Assembly (NCBI RefSeq): GCF_014287585.1
Contig: NZ_JACOOJ010000063.1
Coordinates: 1 to 13,211 of the forward strand
DNA length: 13,211 nt
Reading direction: 5' to 3'
Source: Parabacteroides hominis
Lineage (GTDB): Bacteria > Bacteroidota > Bacteroidia > Bacteroidales > Tannerellaceae
The position numbers and the translations under genes were made by a program. This document shows, piece by piece, positions 6,270-13,211 of this stretch. Below the pieces are notes generated by a model, which saw only the letters and a list, made by a program, of their open reading frames with translations, was not told the origin of the DNA and did no database searches. Position 1 is the first letter of the stretch; the number at the start of each line of letters is the position of its first letter.

Positions 6270-7427
6270 ATGGAAGTTCCTATTAATGATTTTGACGATA
6301 TTCGTCCGCTAAATAACGACGAGGTGAAAGACGCGATCGAATCGCTGATTGCCAATGAAGATTTTGAGCGGGCCTTTCGGTATATAAAGCCGGATGTGGA
6401 TTGGAAGCAGTTCTGCGAAACGATGCGCTCCTTTAAAACAAAGGAAGACTTCAAGAACAAGTTGGCCTATGAAGCCGTGATGATGGTGGCCGGAAAAACC
6501 ACTTTCTCGCTGACGATATCCGGTCGTAGCCGTTTGCCGAAGGATAAAAAGCCTTGTACCTTTATTTCTAATCACCGCGACATCGTGCTGGATGCTTCTT
6601 TCCTGAATGTCATGTTGTATGATGTAGGGTATGGAATGACCCAGGTGGCTATTGGCAATAACCTGCTGATCCGTCCGTGGATCGAAACGCTGGTCCGTCT
6701 GAACAACAGCTTCATCGTGAAGCGCAATGTCCCGGTACGCCAGATGCTGGAAGTGAGCAAAGTCCTTTCCGCTTATATCCGCCATACGATCACGGAGACG
6801 AAAGAGTCCATCTGGATCGCGCAGCGTGAAGGCCGCGCCAAAGATTCGGACGACCGTACCCAGGGAAGTATCTTGAAGATGCTGAACATGAGTGGTGACA
6901 AGGATATCCTGTCAAACCTGATGGAACTGAATATTTTCCCGGTTGCAATTTCGTATGAGTTCGATCCGTGCGATTTCTTGAAAGCAAAAGAATTCCAGCA
7001 GAAACGCGATGATCCGGACTTTGTGAAGAGCCAGCGTGACGACCTGTTGAGCATGGAAACCGGTATTCTGAATAATAAGGGGCGCGTTCATTTCACCCTG
7101 ACTTCCCCGATTAACGATCAGTTGGCAAAACTGGACCCGAATATGGAGAAGAACGAGTTGATCGCCGCTATAGCTTCTATTATCGATAAGGAGATTTACA
7201 AGCACTACCGTTTTTATCCTTGCAACTACGTGGCATACGATATGCTGACAGGCACACGCCGTTTCAGCGAGCACTACGGCCTGAAAGACAAAAAACAGTT
7301 TGAAGATTATCTGCAAGGGCAATTGGACAAGATCGTATTACCGAACAAGGATGAAGCATTCCTGCGCACGAAAATACTGGAAATGTATACGAATCCGTTG
7401 AAGAATTTCCTGGCCAATCAGGAATAA
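6270..7427 (+). CDS. Glycerolipid (1-acyl-sn-glycerol-3-phosphate type) acyltransferase
   Basis: The product has 385 residues and appears to be a PlsC/PlsB-type acyltransferase, which would pass acyl groups to a lysophospholipid or related acceptor at the inner membrane. The catalytic block is FISNHRDIVLDASFL (about 98-112): His102 is preceded by Asn as expected, but the downstream Asp is at 108 (HX5D), or at 104 (HXD), not at the usual HX4D distance. Later blocks fit the family order: NNSFIVKR (145-152) as the acceptor-binding block, QREGRAKDSDDRTQ (185-198) in the position of the EGTR block, and IFPVAISYEF as the fourth. I recall NHRDIVLD as usual in this Bacteroidetes subgroup. There is no clear membrane helix, so peripheral attachment is likely. 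It starts 85 bp after ddl, beyond the heptad repeat, and may be read from the same transcript. Confidence 0.8.
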   Translation: MEVPINDFDDIRPLNNDEVKDAIESLIANEDFERAFRYIKPDVDWKQFCETMRSFKTKEDFKNKLAYEAVMMVAGKTTFSLTISGRSRLPKDKKPCTFISNHRDIVLDASFLNVMLYDVGYGMTQVAIGNNLLIRPWIETLVRLNNSFIVKRNVPVRQMLEVSKVLSAYIRHTITETKESIWIAQREGRAKDSDDRTQGSILKMLNMSGDKDILSNLMELNIFPVAISYEFDPCDFLKAKEFQQKRDDPDFVKSQRDDLLSMETGILNNKGRVHFTLTSPINDQLAKLDPNMEKNELIAAIASIIDKEIYKHYRFYPCNYVAYDMLTGTRRFSEHYGLKDKKQFEDYLQGQLDKIVLPNKDEAFLRTKILEMYTNPLKNFLANQE

Positions 7428-7451
7428 AGCCGAATCTGAACTTTTAACCTG

Positions 7452-7491
7452 GCCGTATCAACTCTACTTTTGAGTAATGATACGGCTTTTT
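7452..7491 (+). terminator. Intrinsic terminator after the acyltransferase gene
   Basis: GCCGTATCA (7452-7460) pairs perfectly with TGATACGGC (7478-7486). Inside it, ACTC pairs with GAGT with a two-base bulge. TTTTT follows at 7487-7491. This is a strong rho-independent terminator on the plus strand and ends the transcript that begins at 3470 or at an internal promoter. Confidence 0.9.
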
Positions 7492-7521
7492 AATGTTTAT
7501 CAGTTCAGTCTGTAACTATTC

Positions 7522-7551
7522 AGAGTGTTCATCTTAGTTTTGACACACTCT
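7522..7551 (-). terminator. Possible weak terminator for the HTCS gene
   Basis: AGAGTGT (7522-7528) and ACACTCT (7545-7551) form a 7-bp stem with a 16-base loop, just past the HTCS stop codon when read on the minus strand. The following bases on that strand (GAATAGTT) are not a proper U-tract, so this is only a candidate. Confidence 0.35.
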
Positions 7552-7557
7552 CTTCTT

Positions 7558-10500
7558 TTATTTATTCTCCTTCGCATAATTCGACGGGCTCATGCCGAAC
7601 TGCTTGATGAAGGCGGACCAGAAATAAGACTGGGAGCTGAAACCTGTCGCTTCCGAAATCTCATATATCTTCATATTCCCCTGTATCAATAGCTCGGCGG
7701 CCTTTTTCAGACGGCTTATCTTGATCAACTCGTTAGGAGTCAGGTCGGAGATGGCACGGATCTTCCGGTACAAGGTCGGTCGGCTCAGGTGCATCAGGTC
7801 TGCAATCATGTTTACATCTAAGGCCGGATTACCGATATGCTCGTTGATGATCTCGTTCAGCTTTTCCAGGAAACTTTCGTCCGCTTTGGTATAAGCCATC
7901 GATTTCATATTCGCGATCGGTGAGTTGAAATAGAATTTACGTATGTTGTCCCGGTTGGAGATCAGGTTGGAAATCTGTGCCATCAACAGGTTGGTGGAGA
8001 AGGGTTTGTCCAGGTAAGCGTCTGCTCCTAATTCCAGACCTTCCAGGCGCGACTGCATGGTGTTTTTGGCCGTCAGCAGGATGACCGGAATATGACTGAA
8101 TTCGATCTCCGTCTTCACCTCTTTCAAAAGGGCGAAACCATCCATGACGGGCATCATCACGTCACTGATGATTAGCTGGAAGCTACGTCTCTTTAACAAT
8201 GCGATTGCTTCGGCTCCGTTTCCGGCTATCTCTACATTATATAATAGGTTGACTTCGTCGGCGATAAAAACGGCCATTTCCTTGTTGTCTTCGACAATCA
8301 GGATCGTCGGGCGCGATTCGTCGTGAATAAATTCCGTTTTCTGAGGTACGGCCTGCATCGTCGTTTCTTCTTCTTCTGTTTGCTTGATGGATTCGGGCAG
8401 CTTGACGGGCAGGGTCAGGCGGAACATCGTCATGGACGGGCTGTCGGTGAAGGTCCCTAACTGCAAGCCGCCGTGATGCATTTCTGCCAGTGAACGTGCT
8501 AAGGGCAAGCCGAGACCTGTCCCCGGTTTGCCTACGGCATCCCCTTCTATCCGGTAGAAGGGTTCGAATATCTTTTCCCTCAATTCCGGTGGGATAGGAG
8601 TGCCGTCGTTGATAAAATCGATCGTGAATGTCTCATAATCGGGTGAAAGTTGCAAGCGTACGATGATGCTGCCGGACGCGTATTTGATTGCGTTCGTAAA
8701 CAGGTTGCTGAATATCTTCGTGATCGCCTCTTTGTCCACGAACACGTACAATTCCGGCAGAGACAAATCGAGGTTCAGCAACAGGTTGTGTGCCGTTGCC
8801 GATTCCTGGAACCGCTTGGCTGTATCGTTCAGGAGCGAGACGATCTCCGTCCGGACGAAGCTGAGGCGGTATCCTTCTATCTCCGTTTTGCGGAAGTCCA
8901 GCAACTGGTTGACCAGCGACAGGAGGCGGGATACGTTTTTATCCATCAACGTAAGCGACTTATTCTCCTTTTCCCCGATCTTATCGGATTTCAGAAGGCG
9001 TTCGAGCGGGTTCTTGATCAGGGTGAGCGGCGTCCGGATCTCATGGGCGATGTTGATGAAGAAATCGATCTTGGCCTGATACAGTTCCTTCTCTTTCTGG
9101 TCTTCGAACAATTGCATGTTGTAGGCCATTGCCCGTTTGGTCTTCTGGCGCCAGGACCAGAAGGAGCCGGCGATGATGGCGAGAATGACGACGACATAAG
9201 AGGCATACGCCGTGTCAGATGCCCACCAAGGCGGCAAAACGGTGATGTTCAGCCGTGTCGGGGTGTCGCTCCAGTTGTTCGACAGGTTGGCGGCCCGTAC
9301 CTCGAAGGTGTAATCGCCCGGATGCAGTTCTGCGAAATAGACCGTGTTGCGCCCTCCGATCGGAATCCATTCCTTATCCATATTGCCCATTCTGTATGCA
9401 TACTGGACGGATTTAGGAGCGATGAAGTTGAGCGCGGAGAAGTTGATGCTGAATGTGGACTGCTTGTAGGTCAGCGTGATCTTCTTCGTCTCCGATTCGG
9501 CGGAACAGTTGACGATGCGTTTCTCTCCTGCCTCGTTCTGGATTTCGAGGCTCCCTAAGTGGACGTCCATATTTTCTGCTGTCGGGATTACTTCGGATGG
9601 CTTGAAATGGATAAAGCCTTTGACCGAACCGAAATAGAAAGTCCCTTCGTTATCTTTGAAGGCGGAGTTGTCGTTGAACTGGCGGGTGATAAGCCCGTGA
9701 GATTCCGTGTAGGTCGTGATCTTGCCCGTCCCGGTTTCCAGGCTGACCAGTCCGTTGGCCGTACTGATCCATAAGTTTTCGTTTTCGTCGGGCAGGATGC
9801 GGAAGGCGACGCTACTCGGCATACCGTTCTTTACGGTGTAATGTAGGGACTCGCCGGTCTGGAAGTCATATTTGATAACCCCTTCTACGGTGGCGAACCA
9901 CATATTGCCGTCTTTGTCCTCGCAAGCGTCGTTGACGAAATTGTGGCGTTGGGTGTTCAACTTGTCGTATGGCAGATACATGCCGGTATTGCTGATCGGG
10001 TTGTAATAGAAACTGCGGTTGAACATGCCGGTCCAGATTCTTCCTAAGCGGTCTTCGTAGATGCAGTTCACCGCGAAAGGAGGAAACTGCGGAGCATACA
10101 GGAAACGGTCGTTCAGGAAGTCATATTTGTAGATACCGTCGTCGGTCCCGACGTAGACTTGTCCCTCCTGCAATGCCTTGATGCAACGGACGGTGCTGTT
10201 CTTTACCGTCAGCGAGTCTTTCAGCAGGTTGTAGTGCTTGATCACCTTCCTCGTTTTGATGTCCATCAGGTCGATGCCGTGGATGACGTGTCCGATCCAG
10301 AGCCGGTCGCCTGAAGCTGCCAAGCCCCGGATATTGGTGTGCGACAATCCGTTTTCACCCGGAACCGGCTGGTAGTTGGTGAATGTTCCGGTTTTCTTTT
10401 CCAGGCAGTTGATGCCGGCATCTTCCGTCCCGACCCATATATTGCCGTATGCGTCGGTACAGATATCGCGGATCACTTCCCCTTTCATCGAATGCTGCCC

Positions 10501-11529
10501 GTCCCAGGGATAATGCACATGGAAAGGGCGGAAGGGGGAATAGTAGTTGAGGCCGTTCTGGTGGAAACAAATCCAGATGCCGTTCTCCCGGTCCCGGCAG
10601 AAAGCCGAGATGAAATGGCTCGATAAGGCATACGGGTCCAACGGATCCTGCCGGATACGGGTACACTCGCCGGTGTCGATCTTATAGATAAACAACCCGG
10701 AGTCCGTTCCGATCCACAGTTCGTCCTTTTCTTTTTCAAGGAAGCTGTTGATCAGGATCGTAAGCTGGTTGATCTTTTGAATGTTCAGATCCTGGTAACC
10801 GCGCGTCGCCGGGTCGAATATCTTCACGTCATCATGCTCGAAAGCGATGTAGATGCGGTCGGTCGTAGGAGAAGGGTACAGCATGGAGAGCTTCCGAGGG
10901 GTGTTCGGGGTAGAATGGGCGAATACATTATAGGATTCCGTCGTCCCGTCTTCCGGATTCAGCAATGAGATCAGTCCGTCCGAACTCCCGATCCAGATAC
11001 TGTTTTCGCGGGTAATGCAAAAAGTGGTGTAGCTCTGGTTGTTTTCCGGGGCAAAGATGCGGAACTGGCTGTCTTCCGTATTGAACCGGATCAGGTTGCC
11101 GTCCATCAGTATCCATAGTTTATTGTCTTTATCGAACTGGAAAATGTCGATTCCTTTGTCTGCCGTGAAAGGAACGTGCCGGAATGATTCCTTCTCATCG
11201 TTATACTGGTATAATCCCGAAAGCGTCCCGACCCATAAGTCGCCGTTCATGTCGCAGCCCAGGCATGTGATCCAGTTGCTTCCCAATGTCTCGGTTTCGT
11301 CGGGGTCGTTACGGAATACTTTGAATGTATATCCGTCGAAGCGGTTCAGGCCGTCGCGCGTCCCGATCCAGATATATCCTTTCCTGTCCTGCACGCAGCA
11401 GGTGGCCATGTTGTCGCTGAGTCCGTTTTCGACCTGGTAGTGGCGGAAAAGATAGTTGCTGTCGTCTGCATACGTCCGGGTGAGACAAAATATGAATAGG
11501 ATGGATAAGATTAACTTCAGATGTTTCAT
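7558..11529 (-). CDS. Hybrid two-component system (HTCS) sensor/regulator
   Basis: The 1323-residue protein unites sensor, kinase, receiver and DNA-binding parts. In order: a signal peptide (1-21); about 13 Reg_prop blades such as GYIWIGTRDGLNRF (51-64), GDLWVGTLSGLYQY and GNMWFATVEGVIKY, enough for two periplasmic propellers (to about 645); a Y_Y_Y domain (about 690-766); one membrane helix (776-793); a HisKA domain with FFINIAHEIRTPL and phospho-acceptor His829; HATPase with N-box Asn946 and GTGLGL at 1003-1008; a receiver with acceptor Asp1123, Thr1153 and Lys1175; and an AraC-type HTH (about 1235-1320, ending FSSQSYFWSAFIKQFGMSPSNY). All catalytic residues seem intact and the length is normal. 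HTCS proteins sense a breakdown product, often an oligosaccharide, in the periplasm and activate adjacent genes. The divergent neighbour is an MFS permease rather than susCD within this window. The ligand cannot be read from the sequence. Confidence 0.95.
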   Translation of the reverse strand: MKHLKLILSILFIFCLTRTYADDSNYLFRHYQVENGLSDNMATCCVQDRKGYIWIGTRDGLNRFDGYTFKVFRNDPDETETLGSNWITCLGCDMNGDLWVGTLSGLYQYNDEKESFRHVPFTADKGIDIFQFDKDNKLWILMDGNLIRFNTEDSQFRIFAPENNQSYTTFCITRENSIWIGSSDGLISLLNPEDGTTESYNVFAHSTPNTPRKLSMLYPSPTTDRIYIAFEHDDVKIFDPATRGYQDLNIQKINQLTILINSFLEKEKDELWIGTDSGLFIYKIDTGECTRIRQDPLDPYALSSHFISAFCRDRENGIWICFHQNGLNYYSPFRPFHVHYPWDGQHSMKGEVIRDICTDAYGNIWVGTEDAGINCLEKKTGTFTNYQPVPGENGLSHTNIRGLAASGDRLWIGHVIHGIDLMDIKTRKVIKHYNLLKDSLTVKNSTVRCIKALQEGQVYVGTDDGIYKYDFLNDRFLYAPQFPPFAVNCIYEDRLGRIWTGMFNRSFYYNPISNTGMYLPYDKLNTQRHNFVNDACEDKDGNMWFATVEGVIKYDFQTGESLHYTVKNGMPSSVAFRILPDENENLWISTANGLVSLETGTGKITTYTESHGLITRQFNDNSAFKDNEGTFYFGSVKGFIHFKPSEVIPTAENMDVHLGSLEIQNEAGEKRIVNCSAESETKKITLTYKQSTFSINFSALNFIAPKSVQYAYRMGNMDKEWIPIGGRNTVYFAELHPGDYTFEVRAANLSNNWSDTPTRLNITVLPPWWASDTAYASYVVVILAIIAGSFWSWRQKTKRAMAYNMQLFEDQKEKELYQAKIDFFINIAHEIRTPLTLIKNPLERLLKSDKIGEKENKSLTLMDKNVSRLLSLVNQLLDFRKTEIEGYRLSFVRTEIVSLLNDTAKRFQESATAHNLLLNLDLSLPELYVFVDKEAITKIFSNLFTNAIKYASGSIIVRLQLSPDYETFTIDFINDGTPIPPELREKIFEPFYRIEGDAVGKPGTGLGLPLARSLAEMHHGGLQLGTFTDSPSMTMFRLTLPVKLPESIKQTEEEETTMQAVPQKTEFIHDESRPTILIVEDNKEMAVFIADEVNLLYNVEIAGNGAEAIALLKRRSFQLIISDVMMPVMDGFALLKEVKTEIEFSHIPVILLTAKNTMQSRLEGLELGADAYLDKPFSTNLLMAQISNLISNRDNIRKFYFNSPIANMKSMAYTKADESFLEKLNEIINEHIGNPALDVNMIADLMHLSRPTLYRKIRAISDLTPNELIKISRLKKAAELLIQGNMKIYEISEATGFSSQSYFWSAFIKQFGMSPSNYAKENK

Positions 11530-11568
11530 ATATGACTTTGCTATTATGGGCGAAAGATACTGAAAAAT

Positions 11569-11604
11569 GTATTATGGATTTCCTTTTATTGTATCACGGA
11601 TTTC
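11569..11604. repeat. 14-bp direct repeat upstream of the HTCS gene (candidate operator)
   Basis: GTATTATGGATTTC (11569-11582) and GTATCACGGATTTC (11591-11604) agree at 12 of 14 positions, with start points 22 bp apart, close to two helical turns. They lie about 40-75 bp upstream of the HTCS start. Direct repeats with this spacing are typical targets of AraC-type dimers, so autoregulation or control of the divergent permease is possible. The repeats overlap the end of a candidate small gene. Confidence 0.4.
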
Positions 11605-11703
11605 ATAAATCATCTCAATAAGGGTGATAACGGCAGAGAATGAGAAGAATACGGAAAAGATTGCAACAAGGTCAAACAAACCGGCACAAGGGAATCGATA
11701 CAT
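11572..11703 (-). CDS. Candidate small single-pass membrane protein
   Basis: From ATG at 11703-11701 the frame encodes 43 residues. MYRFPCAGLFDLVAIFSVFF opens the protein and leads into a hydrophobic helix (SFSAVITLIEM), then a short charged tail (IYEIRDTIKGNP) and TAA. An in-frame ATG three codons upstream (11712-11710) is another possible start, and the frame stays open into the permease coding region, giving 75 codons at most. The codons used (GCC, ATC, ACC, CGT, GAA) look like real Bacteroidales coding sequence, and the profile of one helix plus a charged cytoplasmic end is coherent. It lies 42 bp upstream of the HTCS gene on the same strand, so it could be co-transcribed or be a leader peptide. 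No Shine-Dalgarno site or clear promoter is visible and I recognise no family. It may also be chance or a gene remnant. Confidence 0.35.
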   Translation of the reverse strand: MYRFPCAGLFDLVAIFSVFFSFSAVITLIEMIYEIRDTIKGNP

Positions 11704-11706
11704 TTG
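11699..11706 (+). promoter_or_regulatory. Possible -7 element for the permease gene
   Basis: TACATTTG fits TAnnTTTG and lies 48 bp upstream of the permease ATG at 11755. No TTTG lies at the proper distance upstream, as would be expected for a promoter that needs an activator such as the divergent HTCS. Confidence 0.3.
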
Positions 11707-11754
11707 TACCATGTGAAACACAGGTGATATAAAACCTTTTATTCTAATTATTAT

Positions 11755-12987
11755 ATGAACACTCTTACTACAAAACAAGGAATCGGAACGAAAGTTCAAC
11801 TCTGCACAATGATGTTTATGCAGTATATGCTGAGTGCAGTCTGGTGGGTTCCTTTAGCCGCTTATCTTTCCCATACGCTTAAATTGGAAGTGTATCAGGT
11901 CTCACTGGTGTTGAGTGCGATGGCTATCGGTGCGATGGCATCCTCTTTTATCGGTGCGATTGCCGACCGTTATTTTGCCGCCGAGAAGATTTTGGCAGTA
12001 TTGAATATACTGACAGGAGTCTTTTTGCTCCTGGCCGCCCAGCAGGTTACGTTCGCTCCGCTTATGACATGTGTCGTGCTGGCGATGCTTTGCCACATGC
12101 CGACACAGAGTCTGACCAGTACGATCGCCATGAGCCATACGCCGTCGGAACAGTTCCCGCGTATCCGTATGTTCGGATCGGTGGGATGGGTCGCTTCCGG
12201 TATCTTTAGCGTGATTGCCCTTCATGTGATGCATTTGCCCGCTTTCGACGATACGAACCTGCCGATGTATTGCGGCGCCGCCGTCTGTTTCGTAGCCGCG
12301 CTTCTGAACTTGCGGTTGCCGCACACCCCGCCTTCGGTTGACAAGAGTGCCGGCATCTCGGTGATGGATATAACCGGCTTCAGCGCTTTCTCCCTGATGA
12401 AGGATAAGAATTACCGGGCTTTTATGATCCTGACGTTCTTAGCTATCATCCCGTTCAACCTGTATCATGTCTATGGTTCGATGATTCTCGCCGACGAGCA
12501 TGTACAGAATATAACGGTGACGCTGAACCTCGGACAGTTAGCTGAGATGTTTTTCCTGGTTATTACCACTTCGATACTGATAAAGTCCGGGATTAAGAAT
12601 ACCCTGATCTTCGGTATGATCGCCCTCGTGGTCCGGTATGCTTCGTTCTATATCGGTGCGGAAACCGGCCTGCAATGGTTCTATTATATCGGGATTATCG
12701 TGCACGGGTTGATCTTCGGCCTTTTCTTTGTCGGCGGTCAGGTCTATACGGATAATGTGGCGCCAAAAGAAATGAAAGCGCAGGCGCAGGGCCTGCTCTT
12801 CTTCCTGGTATGGGGAATCGGCTTCCTGATCGGGACGCTTTGGAACGGATGGCTGATCGGTCTTTTCCGTGACGGGGATAAATGTGACTGGCCTGTCGTC
12901 TTTGCCATCTCGACCCTGTTTTCATTCATATTATTGATCCTGTTTGTCTTTTTATTCAAACCGGTAGCATTAAAGACTAATAAATAA
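11755..12987 (+). CDS. MFS permease of the nucleoside:H+ symporter (NupG-like) family
   Basis: The 410-residue product is strongly hydrophobic with about 12 predicted membrane helices, the MFS norm. Between helices 2 and 3 it has GAIADRYFAAEK (67-78), the MFS motif A. RIRMFGSVGWVASG (136-149) resembles the RxFGTxGW block of NupG/XapB-type nucleoside symporters. GQVYTDNVAPKEMKAQAQG (328-346) matches the GQxYxDxxAPxxxRxxAQG block before helix 11 of that family. The protein should sit in the inner membrane and import nucleosides or a related sugar derivative with protons; the substrate is inferred from family only. It is divergent from the HTCS gene, which may control it, and is followed by an intrinsic terminator about 80 bp beyond its stop, so it may be monocistronic. 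The start has an A+T-rich leader without a Shine-Dalgarno match, usual for the phylum. Confidence 0.85.
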   Translation: MNTLTTKQGIGTKVQLCTMMFMQYMLSAVWWVPLAAYLSHTLKLEVYQVSLVLSAMAIGAMASSFIGAIADRYFAAEKILAVLNILTGVFLLLAAQQVTFAPLMTCVVLAMLCHMPTQSLTSTIAMSHTPSEQFPRIRMFGSVGWVASGIFSVIALHVMHLPAFDDTNLPMYCGAAVCFVAALLNLRLPHTPPSVDKSAGISVMDITGFSAFSLMKDKNYRAFMILTFLAIIPFNLYHVYGSMILADEHVQNITVTLNLGQLAEMFFLVITTSILIKSGIKNTLIFGMIALVVRYASFYIGAETGLQWFYYIGIIVHGLIFGLFFVGGQVYTDNVAPKEMKAQAQGLLFFLVWGIGFLIGTLWNGWLIGLFRDGDKCDWPVVFAISTLFSFILLILFVFLFKPVALKTNK

Positions 12988-13065
12988 CATAGAGTAGTAA
13001 AGTAATAATTTTATCAAACCCTTTTAATTCTCAAGATTAAATATATTATCACACGCCAGATGTAC

Positions 13066-13098
13066 AGAAGGTGTCTGAAAAGGATGCCTTCTTTTTTT
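13066..13098 (+). terminator. Intrinsic terminator after the permease gene
   Basis: AGAAGG (13066-13071) pairs with CCTTCT (13087-13092). The inner TGTC/GGAT(G) adds weaker pairs around a TGAAAA loop, and a run of seven T (13092-13098) follows. It ends plus-strand transcription from the permease. Confidence 0.85.
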
Positions 13099-13211
13099 GT
13101 TATGCCGCCCGTTTATTATCCATTTTTATTTTTAAAACATCTTTGGTCTTCTCAATTGTCTCTCTTCGGGAAGTAATCCTACAGAAATAAGTAAAAAATA
13201 AAAGAGAACTG
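13099..13211. other. A+T-rich end of window with no supported gene
   Basis: No gene can be supported here. The minus strand has an open frame of about 36 codons from the window edge to a TAA at 13100-13102, whose last residues (KTKDVLKIKMDNKRAA) look mildly protein-like. It could be the tail of a convergent gene, but an open frame of this length occurs easily by chance. Confidence 0.3.

Noticed and set aside
8650..9558. 302-codon plus-strand ORF inside the HTCS gene
   Set aside because: It lies opposite the kinase and membrane region of the HTCS, is rich in Arg, Val, Asp and Gln as mirror frames usually are, and shows no domain.
13100..13211. Minus-strand open frame at the right edge as a gene tail
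   Set aside because: Only about 36 codons, A+T-rich, with no recognisable motif; insufficient to call a CDS.

Overview
The window looks like a chromosomal segment of a gut Bacteroidales bacterium, most likely Parabacteroides or a close relative. The grounds are promoters of the Bacteroidetes type (TTTG, 19 bp, TAnnTTTG), a one-protein hybrid two-component regulator, lipoprotein beta-propellers of a Bacteroidales-specific type, and weak Shine-Dalgarno signals. The genus is an inference from gene content.

Left part (1-3000): the end of a gene resembling the C-terminal tail of Bacteroidales O-antigen-ligase-type proteins is followed by a decayed cluster of secreted proteins. This holds a DUF1573 remnant with an in-frame stop (230-373), a six-bladed beta-propeller lipoprotein gene reduced to fragments (447-841), and two intact beta-propeller lipoprotein genes (839-1840 and 1860-2999). 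The last is visibly A+T-richer than the housekeeping genes to its right. The last two intact genes lie 19 bp apart and are probably co-transcribed.

Middle part (3135-7491): this is a housekeeping block. rpmH (ribosomal protein L34, 50 aa) stands alone with a textbook promoter and a long hairpin terminator. The 3' edge of that hairpin carries the -33 box of the next promoter, which drives a tight operon of a membrane-anchored PASTA protein, an RluD-like 23S rRNA pseudouridine synthase and D-Ala-D-Ala ligase (spacings 2 bp and 0 bp). An 85-bp gap filled by a heptad-repeat inverted repeat leads to a glycerolipid acyltransferase-like gene, which ends at a clear intrinsic terminator (7452-7491). 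The block joins cell-wall precursor synthesis, a possible peptidoglycan-binding protein, rRNA modification and lipid synthesis.

Right part (7522-13098): a 1323-aa hybrid two-component system (HTCS) regulator on the minus strand is divergent from a nucleoside:H+ symporter-family MFS permease on the plus strand. The 225 bp between them holds a possible small membrane protein gene co-oriented with the HTCS, and a 14-bp direct repeat that could be an operator. The permease ends at an intrinsic terminator. The arrangement suggests nutrient-controlled uptake, but the rest of any catabolic locus would lie outside the window.

The points most worth checking are the decaying beta-propeller/DUF1573 cluster, the small ORF and direct repeat between the regulator and the permease, the kinase-free PASTA protein in an operon with ddl, and the non-canonical spacing of the acyltransferase H...D motif. 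I did not find a CRISPR array, complete insertion sequence, tRNA or rRNA.
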